DNA of 6,806 bases from Chloroflexota bacterium (GCA_026389975.1 JAPLGV010000350.1:1-6806); one strand, 5' to 3'; positions 1 through 6,203 are shown, counted from the stretch's first letter. The notes: generated by a model not told the origin, from the letters alone. Translations and numbers: made by a program.

Positions 1-134
1 TAACTTTGGAACATCTTGCCCAGTTTTATCTTTGCAAGATAATCCCAACATCTGAAATTAGTTATCAGATCGTCGTTATGATCTCTTACTTCTTTTAGCT
101 CTTTCTCTGTAATCCCTATGCAATCGCTAATTTT
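1..134 (-). other. Unidentified open reading frame fragment, no start, open at left edge
   Basis: Read on the minus strand, the plus-strand triplets from 134 down to 3 give 44 codons without a stop, while all three plus-strand frames are stopped within the first 100 bases. The stretch is clearly richer in A+T than the binding-protein remnant to its right. The peptide is charged and protein-like, with segments such as ITEKELKEVRDHND and FRCWDYLAKIKLGKMF. There is no start codon at its right end. The frame simply continues as antisense of the binding-protein gene, so a real gene here would have lost its 5' part at a junction near 115-140. I do not recognise the family. An open run of 44 codons could still be chance, and the stretch could also be an assembly artefact at a contig end. 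Confidence 0.35.
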
Positions 135-704
135 GCCAAGGCCCTGTCCTACACCAACGCCGACGCCTCCACCCTGTCCGACTGGCAGACGGCTTCCAAG
201 ATGGTGGTCGATGGCGACGCCGCCTTTAACATCATGGGCGACTGGGCTTATGGCTATTTCGCCAACCCGGCCCCCAATGGTCTCGCCCTGATACCCCACA
301 CTGACTTTGATTGGGCCGTCTCCCCAGGCACCTATGGCATCTTCAACTTCCTGTCTGACAGCTTCGTGCTGCCCATCGCCGCCAAGCATCCGGATGCTAC
401 CATCGCCTGGTTGACCGTCGCCGCTTCCAGGGCCGGTCAGGCAGCCTTCAATCCGCTCAAGGGCTCCATCTGCGCCCGCACGGACTGCAATCAAGCGCTA
501 TTCAGCGAATACTCGCAGGATGCTGCCAAAGACTGGACCAGCAATGTTGTGGTCGGCAGCCTGATGCACGGTGTGGTTGCCGCTCCTGCCTGGGCGACCT
601 CGATCGGGACCGCCATCGGTCTGTTCCAGGCCGACACGAGCAAGACCGCCGACTTTCAGGCCGCACTGGTTGCCGCCTGCAAGGCAGACGGCACCTGCCC
701 GTAG
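99..704 (+). pseudogene. 5'-truncated sugar ABC transporter substrate-binding protein (CUT1, glucose/mannose type), C-terminal part only
   Basis: This is the C-terminal part of an extracellular sugar-binding lipoprotein or secreted protein that would hand a hexose or related sugar to the permeases downstream. The frame is open from 99, after a TAG at 96-98. Recognisable family sequence begins around 120-135 (AxANFAKALSYTN) and continues through DGDAAFNIMGDWAYGYF, PGTYGIFNFLSDSFVLPIAAKHP, AAFNPLKGSICARTD and VVGSLMHGVVAAPAW to the stop at 702-704. These blocks match the glucose-binding GtsA-like proteins known from Thermus and Pseudomonas. Such proteins are usually about 400-430 residues, so the signal peptide and most of lobe 1 are missing. 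An internal ATG at 201 would give 167 residues, but I see no good ribosome binding site and the product would have no export signal. Two short cysteine pairs (CARTDC and CKADGTC) may form disulfides. Codon use is GC-rich, like the kor genes and unlike the permeases next door. The family call is firm; non-functionality depends on the left-end sequence being genuine. Confidence 0.8.
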
Positions 705-736
705 TTAATCAAAAAACGCTAAAAAGTAAGATGAAT

Positions 737-763
737 AATGGGCGGCTCTATGAGCCGCCCATT
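737..763 (+). terminator. Strong 12-bp hairpin after the binding-protein gene (terminator or 3' mRNA stabiliser)
   Basis: Arms 737-748 (AATGGGCGGCTC) and 752-763 (GAGCCGCCCATT) are perfectly complementary around a 3-base TAT loop, 32 bases after the stop codon. No T-run follows on the + strand, so it is not a classical intrinsic terminator in that direction. Read on the minus strand, an A/T-rich stretch follows the stem. In binding-protein-first ABC operons, a hairpin here commonly stabilises the abundant binding-protein mRNA and reduces read-through into the permeases. That role is inferred for this site. The structure itself is plain in the sequence. Confidence 0.7.
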
Positions 764-810
764 CCGAAGAATGCGGTTCCAGGGCAGCGAATTCCTCTAT
801 AACCTGAAGG

Positions 811-839
811 TTGATAGGCCCTAAATTGGCTACTATTAT
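811..839 (+). promoter_or_regulatory. Predicted sigma-70-type promoter for the permease genes
   Basis: A -35-like TTGATA at 811-816 and a -10-like TATTAT at 834-839 are separated by exactly 17 bases. Each hexamer differs from consensus at one position. Transcription would start near 846, leaving a leader of about 46 bases before the preferred permease start at 892. The -35 box lies in the right arm of a weaker imperfect inverted repeat, CTATAACCT/AGGTTGATAG at 797-817, which could be an operator or chance. The promoter would let the permeases be transcribed independently of the binding-protein gene. It is a pattern match only. Confidence 0.5.
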
Positions 840-881
840 TTAAACAGGTTTAAAAAAATTAGGAATGCTACAACCGGAAGA

Positions 882-888
882 GAGGTGG
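882..888 (+). promoter_or_regulatory. Ribosome binding site that favours the start at 892
   Basis: GAGGTGG at 882-888 lies just ahead of ATG 892, a short but workable spacing. The earlier in-frame ATG at 865 has only AGGA directly touching it (861-864), too close to work as a Shine-Dalgarno. The start at 892 is therefore preferred over 865, which would add nine residues. Confidence 0.55.
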
Positions 889-891
889 CGG

Positions 892-1968
892 ATGTTTCGT
901 AAGTTCACGCTTCGAGTGCCGAGACTTATTCTAGCGCTTGCTCTGATCCTCCTAGGCGCGGTCTGCATTTTTACCCTTGGAAAAATACACCTGATTATTG
1001 CAGAGAATAATCTCACTTCACTAGGCCTTTTAGCGGGTGGATTGATATTTTACATAGGCTTCGTACTAGTTATATCGATGTTTGAAAGTGAGACCGTGCT
1101 CTCCATCGCCTTGTTGCTCCCGTCGATGGTAGCGGTAGCTATTTTTGTATATGGCTTCATTGGTTGGTCCATTCGGGTCTCATTGAGCAAGTGGAAGGGT
1201 CTGAACCCGGACTTCACCTGGGTCGGATTGAAACAATACTATATCCTGTTTCATAATAATCCCCGCTTTGTGATCGATGTTCGCAATACTGCAGTGTTTA
1301 CTGTCGGTTTCATCTTGGGCTGCCTCATTCTTGGGTTGGGTTTGGCTATTTTACTCGATCAAAAACTCAAAGGCGAAGCGCTCTTTCGAGGTATTTTCTT
1401 GTTCCCGATGTCCATATCATTCATCGCCTCAGGTGTAGTCTGGGGATGGTTAATGAATCCGGCTACAGGAAATCGCATCACTGGGATCAATCTTATTTTC
1501 CAGACACTTGGACTAAAATCGCTCATCAGCCTATGGCACTCCACGCCACAACCGTGGGGGATGGCATTTACTGTGATCCCAGCAGTCTGGCAACTATCGG
1601 GGTTCACAATGGCGCTCTACATAGGCGGTATGCGCAGCATTTCAGATGATCTGCGCGAAGCCGCGCGCGTCGATGGAGCGAGTGAATTCCAGATTTATCG
1701 TTATATTATTTTTCCTCTGCTTCAGCCAGTAACGCTCAGTGCGGTAATCATTTTGGCACATATGTCGCTTAAGATATTTGACCTGATTGTAGCCCTCGGC
1801 AATAAAGATATTCGTCTGGATGTTCCGGGTATTTATATGTGGACTACGACTTTCGACGGTACCAACTACGCTCAAGGAGCAGCTATCGGCGTCCTGATGC
1901 TTGTAAGCGTAGCGATTCTGGTTGTACCCTATCTGGTTCATAATATGCGCACGGAGACTCAACTATGA
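892..1968 (+). CDS. Sugar ABC transporter permease, first subunit (CUT1, MalF/GtsB-like)
   Basis: An inner-membrane permease subunit (358 residues from ATG 892) that would pair with the second permease to form the sugar channel of a CUT1 importer. Hydrophobic segments lie near residues 11-29, 43-63, 73-95, 132-155, 168-188, 226-247, 281-302 and 328-349. The BPD_transp_1 region runs from about 130 to the end. The EAA loop that docks the ATPase starts at residues 256-258 and reads EAARVDGASEFQIYRYIIFP. PMSISFIASGVVWGWLMNP and the PGIYMW region are typical of the GtsB-like group. Two extra membrane segments precede the usual first one; many family members are nearer 300 residues, although MalF also has eight. 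The gene has lower GC and more mixed codon use than its neighbours. Its last bases overlap the next permease by ATGA, indicating translational coupling. No ATPase gene is nearby, so a shared MsiK/MsmX-type ATPase is presumed. The substrate is probably a hexose or oligosaccharide, judged only from the binding-protein remnant. Confidence 0.9.
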   Translation: MFRKFTLRVPRLILALALILLGAVCIFTLGKIHLIIAENNLTSLGLLAGGLIFYIGFVLVISMFESETVLSIALLLPSMVAVAIFVYGFIGWSIRVSLSKWKGLNPDFTWVGLKQYYILFHNNPRFVIDVRNTAVFTVGFILGCLILGLGLAILLDQKLKGEALFRGIFLFPMSISFIASGVVWGWLMNPATGNRITGINLIFQTLGLKSLISLWHSTPQPWGMAFTVIPAVWQLSGFTMALYIGGMRSISDDLREAARVDGASEFQIYRYIIFPLLQPVTLSAVIILAHMSLKIFDLIVALGNKDIRLDVPGIYMWTTTFDGTNYAQGAAIGVLMLVSVAILVVPYLVHNMRTETQL

Positions 1969-2752
1969 CTCGCCGTGTTCTGACCCATGCTCTTTTTTAT
2001 ATCATCTTGATCGTCCTGGCAGGTTTCTATCTTCTCCCCATATATTTAATGCTGCTCACGAGTTTCAAATCTTTCGACCAGGTCGATCTTAAGACGATGT
2101 GGTCTTTACCGACAAATGGTCTTCACATCGCAAATTTCATTGCAGGTTATAAGCAGCTTGCCCCCAATATAAACAATAGCCTGATGATGGTTATCCCGGA
2201 GGCAATTCTTTCTTCCCTGCTCGGATCGTTGAATGGCTATCTTCTTGCGAAATGGAAGTTTCGCGGCTCGAATCTTGTATTCACATTAATCCTGTTTGGG
2301 ATGTTCATCCCATACCAGAGTATTCTGATCCCGCTCGTGAAGTTCATGCAAGCCATCAAGCTGTACGGAGATATTCCCGGCCTGGTTTTAGTACACATTA
2401 TTTACGGTATTCCGATTACCACCTTAATATTCCGTAACTACTATGCAGGAATCGAAACTGAAATTCTAGATGCTGGCAAAATTGACGGCGCCGGTCTGAT
2501 GGGTTTGTATCGGTATATTATGTTTCCGCTCTCGGCGCCAACTGGAATGAATTCCTGTTTGCGGTGATATTGACCAATCAGTCACACTGGCCCGTGACAG
2601 TGGCGCTCAACAACCTGGCGGGTAGTCAGCTCGTGCAATGGAACGTCTTGATGGCCGCTACTTTGCTGGCTGCCCTTCCAACATTACTGCTTTATCTTTT
2701 CCTGGGACGCTATTTCTTGCGCGGGTTGATGGCAGGAGCATTGAAAGGGTAA
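1965..2752 (+). pseudogene. Sugar ABC transporter permease, second subunit (CUT1, MalG/GtsC-like), broken by a deletion and frameshift
   Basis: The second membrane subunit of the importer starts at ATG 1965 inside the ATGA overlap, with GGAG at 1953-1956. The first frame gives 192 good family residues: an N-terminal membrane segment, FYLLPIYLMLLTSFKS, the core membrane helices, and the ATPase-docking loop ending DGAGLMGLYRYIMFPLSAP. It then runs into eight unrelated residues and stops at 2565-2567. The rest of the protein continues in another frame from 2540 (NWNEFLFAVILTNQ) to 2752, with the conserved ending WPVTVALNNLAGSQ and GRYFLRGLMAGALKG. In homologues about 12-13 residues (roughly AFxxVxIWQFTxx) lie between LSxP and WNEFLF. 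The frame change requires a net loss of 1 mod 3, which fits a deletion of about 37 bp between 2540 and 2541. Restored length would be about 274 residues, normal for the family. The lost part belongs to a late membrane helix, so the product should be inactive. A sequencing or assembly error is the alternative. Confidence 0.85.
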
Positions 2753-2759
2753 TATTCAG

Positions 2760-2775
2760 GGAAACTCGTGTTTCC
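2760..2775 (+). repeat. Small 6-bp hairpin just after the permease pseudogene
   Basis: GGAAAC (2760-2765) and GTTTCC (2770-2775) form a 6-bp stem around the 4-base loop TCGT, eight bases past the stop. It is short and could be chance, but it sits directly ahead of the stronger terminator at 2786-2821 and may help stop transcription or protect the 3' end. Confidence 0.3.
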
Positions 2776-2785
2776 TAACTAATTC

Positions 2786-2821
2786 AAGAGCGAAACCTTT
2801 CAGCTTCGCTCTTCGTTTTTT
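2786..2821 (+). terminator. Intrinsic terminator at the end of the sugar-transporter genes
   Basis: AAGAGCGAA (2786-2794) pairs with TTCGCTCTT (2805-2813) in a perfect 9-bp stem with a 10-base loop, followed after CG by six T residues (2816-2821). This is a standard rho-independent layout. It separates the permease genes from the kor operon, whose promoter begins four bases later. Confidence 0.8.
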
Positions 2822-2824
2822 CCC

Positions 2825-2853
2825 TTGACCCTCTTGCCAGTTTGATTTATTAT
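2825..2853 (+). promoter_or_regulatory. Predicted sigma-70-type promoter of the kor operon
   Basis: TTGACC at 2825-2830 and TATTAT at 2848-2853 are separated by 17 bases. The -10 differs from consensus at one position and the -35 at one. Transcription would start near 2860 and give a leader of about 44 bases before the korA ATG. The site lies directly after a terminator, which supports an independent kor transcript. A dyad TTGAT (2842-2846) / ATCAA (2852-2856) spaced by 5 bases overlaps the -10 box and could be a repressor site. That last point is speculative. Confidence 0.6.
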
Positions 2854-2893
2854 CAATTGGCCTCTTTTTGTCAAATTTTGCATCTAAACACGC

Positions 2894-2898
2894 AGGAG
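2894..2898 (+). promoter_or_regulatory. Ribosome binding site of korA
   Basis: AGGAG at 2894-2898 lies five bases before ATG 2904. It decides the korA start in favour of 2904. The longer in-frame TTG start at 2868 would fall only a few bases past the expected transcription start and would add 12 residues unlike the family. Confidence 0.7.
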
Positions 2899-2903
2899 TT
2901 TTC

Positions 2904-4697
2904 ATGTCTGAAAAAGTAGTCAACGATTTTTCCGTTACCATCGCCACCGTCAACGGGTCCGGTTCGCAGACCGCTAACGTTACGTTATTGCGGGCATTGT
3001 TCAAAATGGGCATACCGGTCTCCGGCAAGAATCTATTCCCATCCAACATCCAGGGCTTACCCACCTGGTACACCATCCGCGTCAGCAAAGACGGATTCAT
3101 TGCCCGGCGTGACGAACAGGAGGTGGTCGTCACCCTGAACCCGGTCTCGTTCGCCCGGGATCTGGCCTCTGTCCAGCCTGGTGGAGCTTTTTTCTACGCC
3201 GACGATATTAAACTGCCCATCGCCCGCAGCGATATTTCCGTCTATCCAATGCCGGTAAAACAAATGGCGCGCGCAGCGAACGTTTCCCCAGCTTTGCGAG
3301 ATTACATTGCCAACATGGTCTATGTTGGCATCCTTGGGTATATGCTTGGCATTGACATGGAAACCATCAAGCAGGCATTGAGTTTCCATTTCAAAGGTAA
3401 AGCACAAGCCATAGACTCCAATTTCAGTACGATCAAAGCTGCCGCAGACTGGGCTGCCCAAAACCTGAAAAAGTCCGATCCATATTCCGTCGCACAGATG
3501 GATTCCACCTCCGGCTTTGTCATGGCCGACGGTAATACTGCCGCGGCGTTGGGCGCCATCTACGGCGGCTTGCAGTTCGCCGCCTGGTATCCCATCACCC
3601 CGGCCTCCACGCTGGCCGAATCGCTCAATGTTTTTCTCCCGCAACTACGCAAGACCACGGATGGCAAGCAGACCTATGCCGTCCTGCAGGCTGAGGATGA
3701 ATTGGCCGCGGTTGGCATGGCAATCGGGGCGGGCTGGGGCGGGCTGCGCTCGATGACTTCGACCTCTGGTCCCGGTATCAGCCTGATGGCGGAGTATGCC
3801 GGGCTGGCCTACTATGCCGAAGTGCCGGTTGTGATCTGGGATGTGCAACGCATTGGGCCCAGCACCGGCCTTCCAACCCGTACCGCCCAGGGCGATTTGA
3901 CCGAGGCCTATTTCCTGAGTCATGGCGACAAACAAAATATTATCCTGCTGCCCGGCTCAGTGCAGGAATGCTTCGAGTTCGGCTGGAAAGCCCTCGATCT
4001 GGCCGAACATCTACAGGCGCCCGTGTTTGTGCTAAGTGACCTCGACTTGGGAATGAACCAGTGGATGACGAAGCCCTTCGAATATCCCGACACCCCGCTT
4101 GAGCGCGGCAAGGTTCTCTGGGAAGCCGATCTCAAAAAACTCAACGGCGTCTGGGGCCGCTACAAGGATTCAGATGGCGACGGGATCCCCTTCCGTACCG
4201 TGCCCGGCAACAAGCATCCCTCCGCGGCCTGGTTCGGGCGCGGCACCGGCCACGACGAGAATGCCCGTTACACTGAAGATGCTGACACCTGGGAAAGCAA
4301 CATGACTCGGCTCAAGAAGAAATACGATACCGCCCGGACCCTCGTCCCGAAACCCGTTATCAAGGTGGCCAAAGGCGCAACAGTTGGAATCATCGCCTAC
4401 GGCTCGACCGAACCGGCGGTGGAAGAAGCCCTGGCTTTGCTGAAGCAGGCCGGAGGTCCGAAAACCGCCTTCCTGCGTCTGCGCGCCCTGCCCTTCACGG
4501 CAGAAGCCCAGGATTTCATCAAGAAATATGAACGTATCTACATCGTCGAAGCCAATCGCGACGGACAATTGCGCCAGATCTTGAGCACCGTGCTGCCCGA
4601 CCAGGCTCACAAGTTCCGTTCGGCCTGTCACAGTGACGGCCTGCCATTGACCGCCAAATGGGTCAAAGAGACCATCCTGGCACAGGAGGAGAAATAA
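2904..4697 (+). CDS. korA: 2-oxoacid:ferredoxin oxidoreductase, subunit alpha (gamma-alpha fusion; 2-oxoglutarate type likely)
   Basis: The large subunit (597 residues) of a cytoplasmic CoA-dependent 2-oxoacid:ferredoxin oxidoreductase. With KorB it interconverts a 2-oxoacid plus CoA and acyl-CoA plus CO2, with electrons passing to or from ferredoxin. The N-terminal gamma domain covers about residues 10-185, with VNGSGSQTANVTLLRAL at 17-33 and GKNLFPSNIQGLPTWYTIRVS at 41-61. The pyrimidine-binding alpha domain begins near 205 and carries YPITP at 229-233, the motif known to matter for catalysis in archaeal 2-oxoacid:ferredoxin oxidoreductases. It continues with ITSTSGPG-like MTSTSGPGISLMAEY (284-298) and GPSTGLPTRTAQGDL (318-332). 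The late region includes DGDGIPFRTVPG and a transketolase C-like domain from about 490 (GIIAYGSTEPAVEEAL). Length and order fit fused KorA proteins of bacteria. The stop overlaps the korB start (TAATG), so the two are translated together. Sequence alone does not fix the substrate: 2-oxoglutarate is favoured by resemblance, and other 2-oxoacids are possible. Confidence 0.92.
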   Translation: MSEKVVNDFSVTIATVNGSGSQTANVTLLRALFKMGIPVSGKNLFPSNIQGLPTWYTIRVSKDGFIARRDEQEVVVTLNPVSFARDLASVQPGGAFFYADDIKLPIARSDISVYPMPVKQMARAANVSPALRDYIANMVYVGILGYMLGIDMETIKQALSFHFKGKAQAIDSNFSTIKAAADWAAQNLKKSDPYSVAQMDSTSGFVMADGNTAAALGAIYGGLQFAAWYPITPASTLAESLNVFLPQLRKTTDGKQTYAVLQAEDELAAVGMAIGAGWGGLRSMTSTSGPGISLMAEYAGLAYYAEVPVVIWDVQRIGPSTGLPTRTAQGDLTEAYFLSHGDKQNIILLPGSVQECFEFGWKALDLAEHLQAPVFVLSDLDLGMNQWMTKPFEYPDTPLERGKVLWEADLKKLNGVWGRYKDSDGDGIPFRTVPGNKHPSAAWFGRGTGHDENARYTEDADTWESNMTRLKKKYDTARTLVPKPVIKVAKGATVGIIAYGSTEPAVEEALALLKQAGGPKTAFLRLRALPFTAEAQDFIKKYERIYIVEANRDGQLRQILSTVLPDQAHKFRSACHSDGLPLTAKWVKETILAQEEK

Positions 4698-5737
4698 TGA
4701 CCACACCCGCTCCCGTTCAAACCAACAAGGCTGGCCTTTCCAAAAACGATTACCGCGGCCTGCCCAGCACGCTCTGCCAGGGCTGTGGACACAATTCCAT
4801 TGCCAACCAGATCATCACCGTCTGCTACGACCTGAATATCGTCCCGGAAGAAATCATGAAGTTCAGCGGCATTGGTTGCTCGTCTAAAAGCCCGGCTTAT
4901 TTCCTGAACCGCTCCTTCGGCTTCAACGGCTTGCACGGACGCATGTCCTCGCTTGCCACCGGCGCGCTGTTCGCCGATACAACCCTGCGCGCCATCGGCA
5001 TTTCTGGCGACGGCGATACCGCCTCCATCGGGATGGGCGGTTTCAAACACATGGTACGCCGCAACGCACCGATTGTGTACATAGTCGAGAACAACGGCGT
5101 CTATGGCCTGACAAAAGGTCAGTTCTCGGCCACGGCTGAGGTGGGTCTGAACCTGAAGCACCAGGGCACCAATCAATATATGCCCGTGGACATCTGTATG
5201 GAAGCCCTGGCATCCAATGCCACTTTTGTGGCACGTTCCTTCGCGGGTGACGCCAAACAGGTGAAGGAACTGCTCAAAGCCGCCCTTAGCCATCACGGCG
5301 TGGCAGTGCTTGACATTATCAGCCCGTGCGTGACCTTCAACAACCAGGAGGACGCCACCCACTCTTACACCTGGGGGAAGGACCACGAAGCGCCCCTGCA
5401 TGAGATTTCCTTCATCCCGGCATTGGACGAAATCGAACTGCAAGGCGAATTCGCCGAAGGCACCGTGCGCGAAGTCAGCATGCACGACGGTTCGACCGTG
5501 CTCCTGAAGAAACTCGAAAAAGACTATGATCCCACCAGTCGGGCGAATGCCTTTCAGATGCTGGAAAGCACCCAACTGAACAACTGGTTGGTGACCGGAC
5601 TGCTCTATATTGACGAGTCCAAACCCACCTTGACCGAAACCTTCAACCTGGTGGATACCCCTCTCAACCGCCTTGCCGATCCGGACCTACGGCCCGCGCG
5701 TGAGACGATTGAGAAGATCAATGCGATGATGTTCTAA
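4697..5737 (+). CDS. korB: 2-oxoacid:ferredoxin oxidoreductase, subunit beta (TPP- and Fe-S-binding; 2-oxoglutarate type likely)
   Basis: The small catalytic subunit (346 residues), which binds thiamine pyrophosphate and one 4Fe-4S cluster and works with KorA. CQGCGH gives C27 and C30, GIGCSSKSP gives C61, and SPCVTFNN gives C211. These four cysteines match the cluster ligands of two-subunit 2-oxoacid:ferredoxin oxidoreductases. The TPP motif runs from GDGD at 104-107 to NN at 132-133, followed by GVYGLTKGQFS. K64, three residues after C61, and L138 in YGLTKGQ correspond by spacing to the Lys and Leu that shape 2-oxoacid choice in the Sulfolobus enzyme; this correspondence is from memory. ATG 4697 is the start, with AGGAGG at 4684-4689 and a 1-base overlap with the korA stop. 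An in-frame ATG at 4658 inside korA is not used, because it lacks this site and gives non-family residues. There is no ferredoxin-like delta domain, so electrons must go to a ferredoxin encoded elsewhere. Confidence 0.92.
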   Translation: MTTPAPVQTNKAGLSKNDYRGLPSTLCQGCGHNSIANQIITVCYDLNIVPEEIMKFSGIGCSSKSPAYFLNRSFGFNGLHGRMSSLATGALFADTTLRAIGISGDGDTASIGMGGFKHMVRRNAPIVYIVENNGVYGLTKGQFSATAEVGLNLKHQGTNQYMPVDICMEALASNATFVARSFAGDAKQVKELLKAALSHHGVAVLDIISPCVTFNNQEDATHSYTWGKDHEAPLHEISFIPALDEIELQGEFAEGTVREVSMHDGSTVLLKKLEKDYDPTSRANAFQMLESTQLNNWLVTGLLYIDESKPTLTETFNLVDTPLNRLADPDLRPARETIEKINAMMF

Positions 5738-5739
5738 CC

Positions 5740-5767
5740 GTAGTGGCGACCAGTTGGTCGCCACTAC
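5740..5767 (+). terminator. Perfect 13-bp inverted repeat closing the kor operon
   Basis: GTAGTGGCGACCA (5740-5752) and TGGTCGCCACTAC (5755-5767) are exact reverse complements with 2 bases between them, in practice a 12-bp stem with a 4-base loop. It starts two bases after the korB stop codon. Only a weak T-rich tail (TTCAATCTTT) follows, ending at the arfB start. It could terminate or stabilise kor mRNA, or act on arfB translation, since it ends ten bases before the arfB ATG. As it is symmetric, it could also be a protein-binding site. Confidence 0.65.
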
Positions 5768-5777
5768 TTCAATCTTT

Positions 5778-6203
5778 ATGCTCCAAATCACTCCCACCCT
5801 CTCCATCCCCGGCGACGAACTGACCTGCACTTTCGTGCGGGCCTCTGGCCCCGGCGGACAGAACGTCAACAAAGTAGCCACGGCGGTACAATTGCGCTTC
5901 GATGTGCGCAACTCCCCATCGCTGACGGAGGAGGTCAAAGCGCGGCTGGTCAAACTGGCTGGGAACAAGATGACACAAGACGGGGTGCTGGTCATCGAAG
6001 CGAAACGCTACCGGGCGCAGGAACAGAACCGCTCCGACGCCGAACAACGCCTGACGGCATTAATCCAGAAAGCGCTGTTCAAGCCGAAAAGACGACGGCC
6101 CACCCGTCCAACCATGGCATCCCAGATGAGGCGAGTGGATTCCAAGAAGCGCCGGGGAGCGGTCAAACGCATACGGCAATCGAAAAAGGAATACGAAGAG
6201 TAA
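5778..6203 (+). CDS. arfB: Peptidyl-tRNA hydrolase ArfB/YaeJ-type, ribosome-rescue factor
   Basis: A 141-residue class I release-factor-like protein that enters ribosomes stalled on mRNA without a stop codon and hydrolyses the peptidyl-tRNA. The catalytic loop is RASGPGGQNVNKV, with GGQ at 26-28, close to its position in the 140-residue E. coli ArfB. The C-terminal tail from about residue 102 is strongly basic (KPKRRRPTRPT, then SKKRRGAVKRIR) and in known ArfB fits into the empty mRNA channel. There are no codon-recognition domains, so it is not RF1, RF2 or PrfH. ATG 5778 matches the family N-terminus. The in-frame TTG at 5754 lies inside the inverted repeat and adds non-family residues. No Shine-Dalgarno is visible upstream of 5778, and the preceding hairpin ends ten bases away. 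The gene may be read through from kor or translated with a very short leader. Confidence 0.9.
   Translation: MLQITPTLSIPGDELTCTFVRASGPGGQNVNKVATAVQLRFDVRNSPSLTEEVKARLVKLAGNKMTQDGVLVIEAKRYRAQEQNRSDAEQRLTALIQKALFKPKRRRPTRPTMASQMRRVDSKKRRGAVKRIRQSKKEYEE

Noticed and set aside
865..891. Earlier ATG start for the first permease
   Set aside because: AGGA touches the ATG directly, while ATG 892 has GAGGTGG just upstream and begins MFRKFTLR, a normal cytoplasmic N-terminus.
2564..2752. Separate small membrane protein starting at GTG 2564
   Set aside because: Its sequence is the exact C-terminal continuation of the permease family, so it is the downstream piece of the frameshifted gene.
2868..2903. 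TTG start extending korA by 12 residues
   Set aside because: ATG 2904 has a good AGGAG, and the extension falls almost on the predicted transcription start and is unlike the family.
3057..3644. 195-codon minus-strand open frame, and a similar one at 4170-4706
   Set aside because: Both are antisense shadows of korA with no ribosome binding site or recognisable domain.
4164..4200. DSDGDGIP in KorA as a calcium-binding EF-hand or dockerin-like loop
   Set aside because: A DGDGIPxRTxPG segment is a normal part of this alpha-subunit family, so no separate metal site is claimed.
4628..5575. 315-codon open frame on the minus strand
   Set aside because: It lies antisense to korB and the end of korA, whose family motifs are unmistakable. 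The frame is a by-product of GC-rich codon use and its translation resembles no protein I know.
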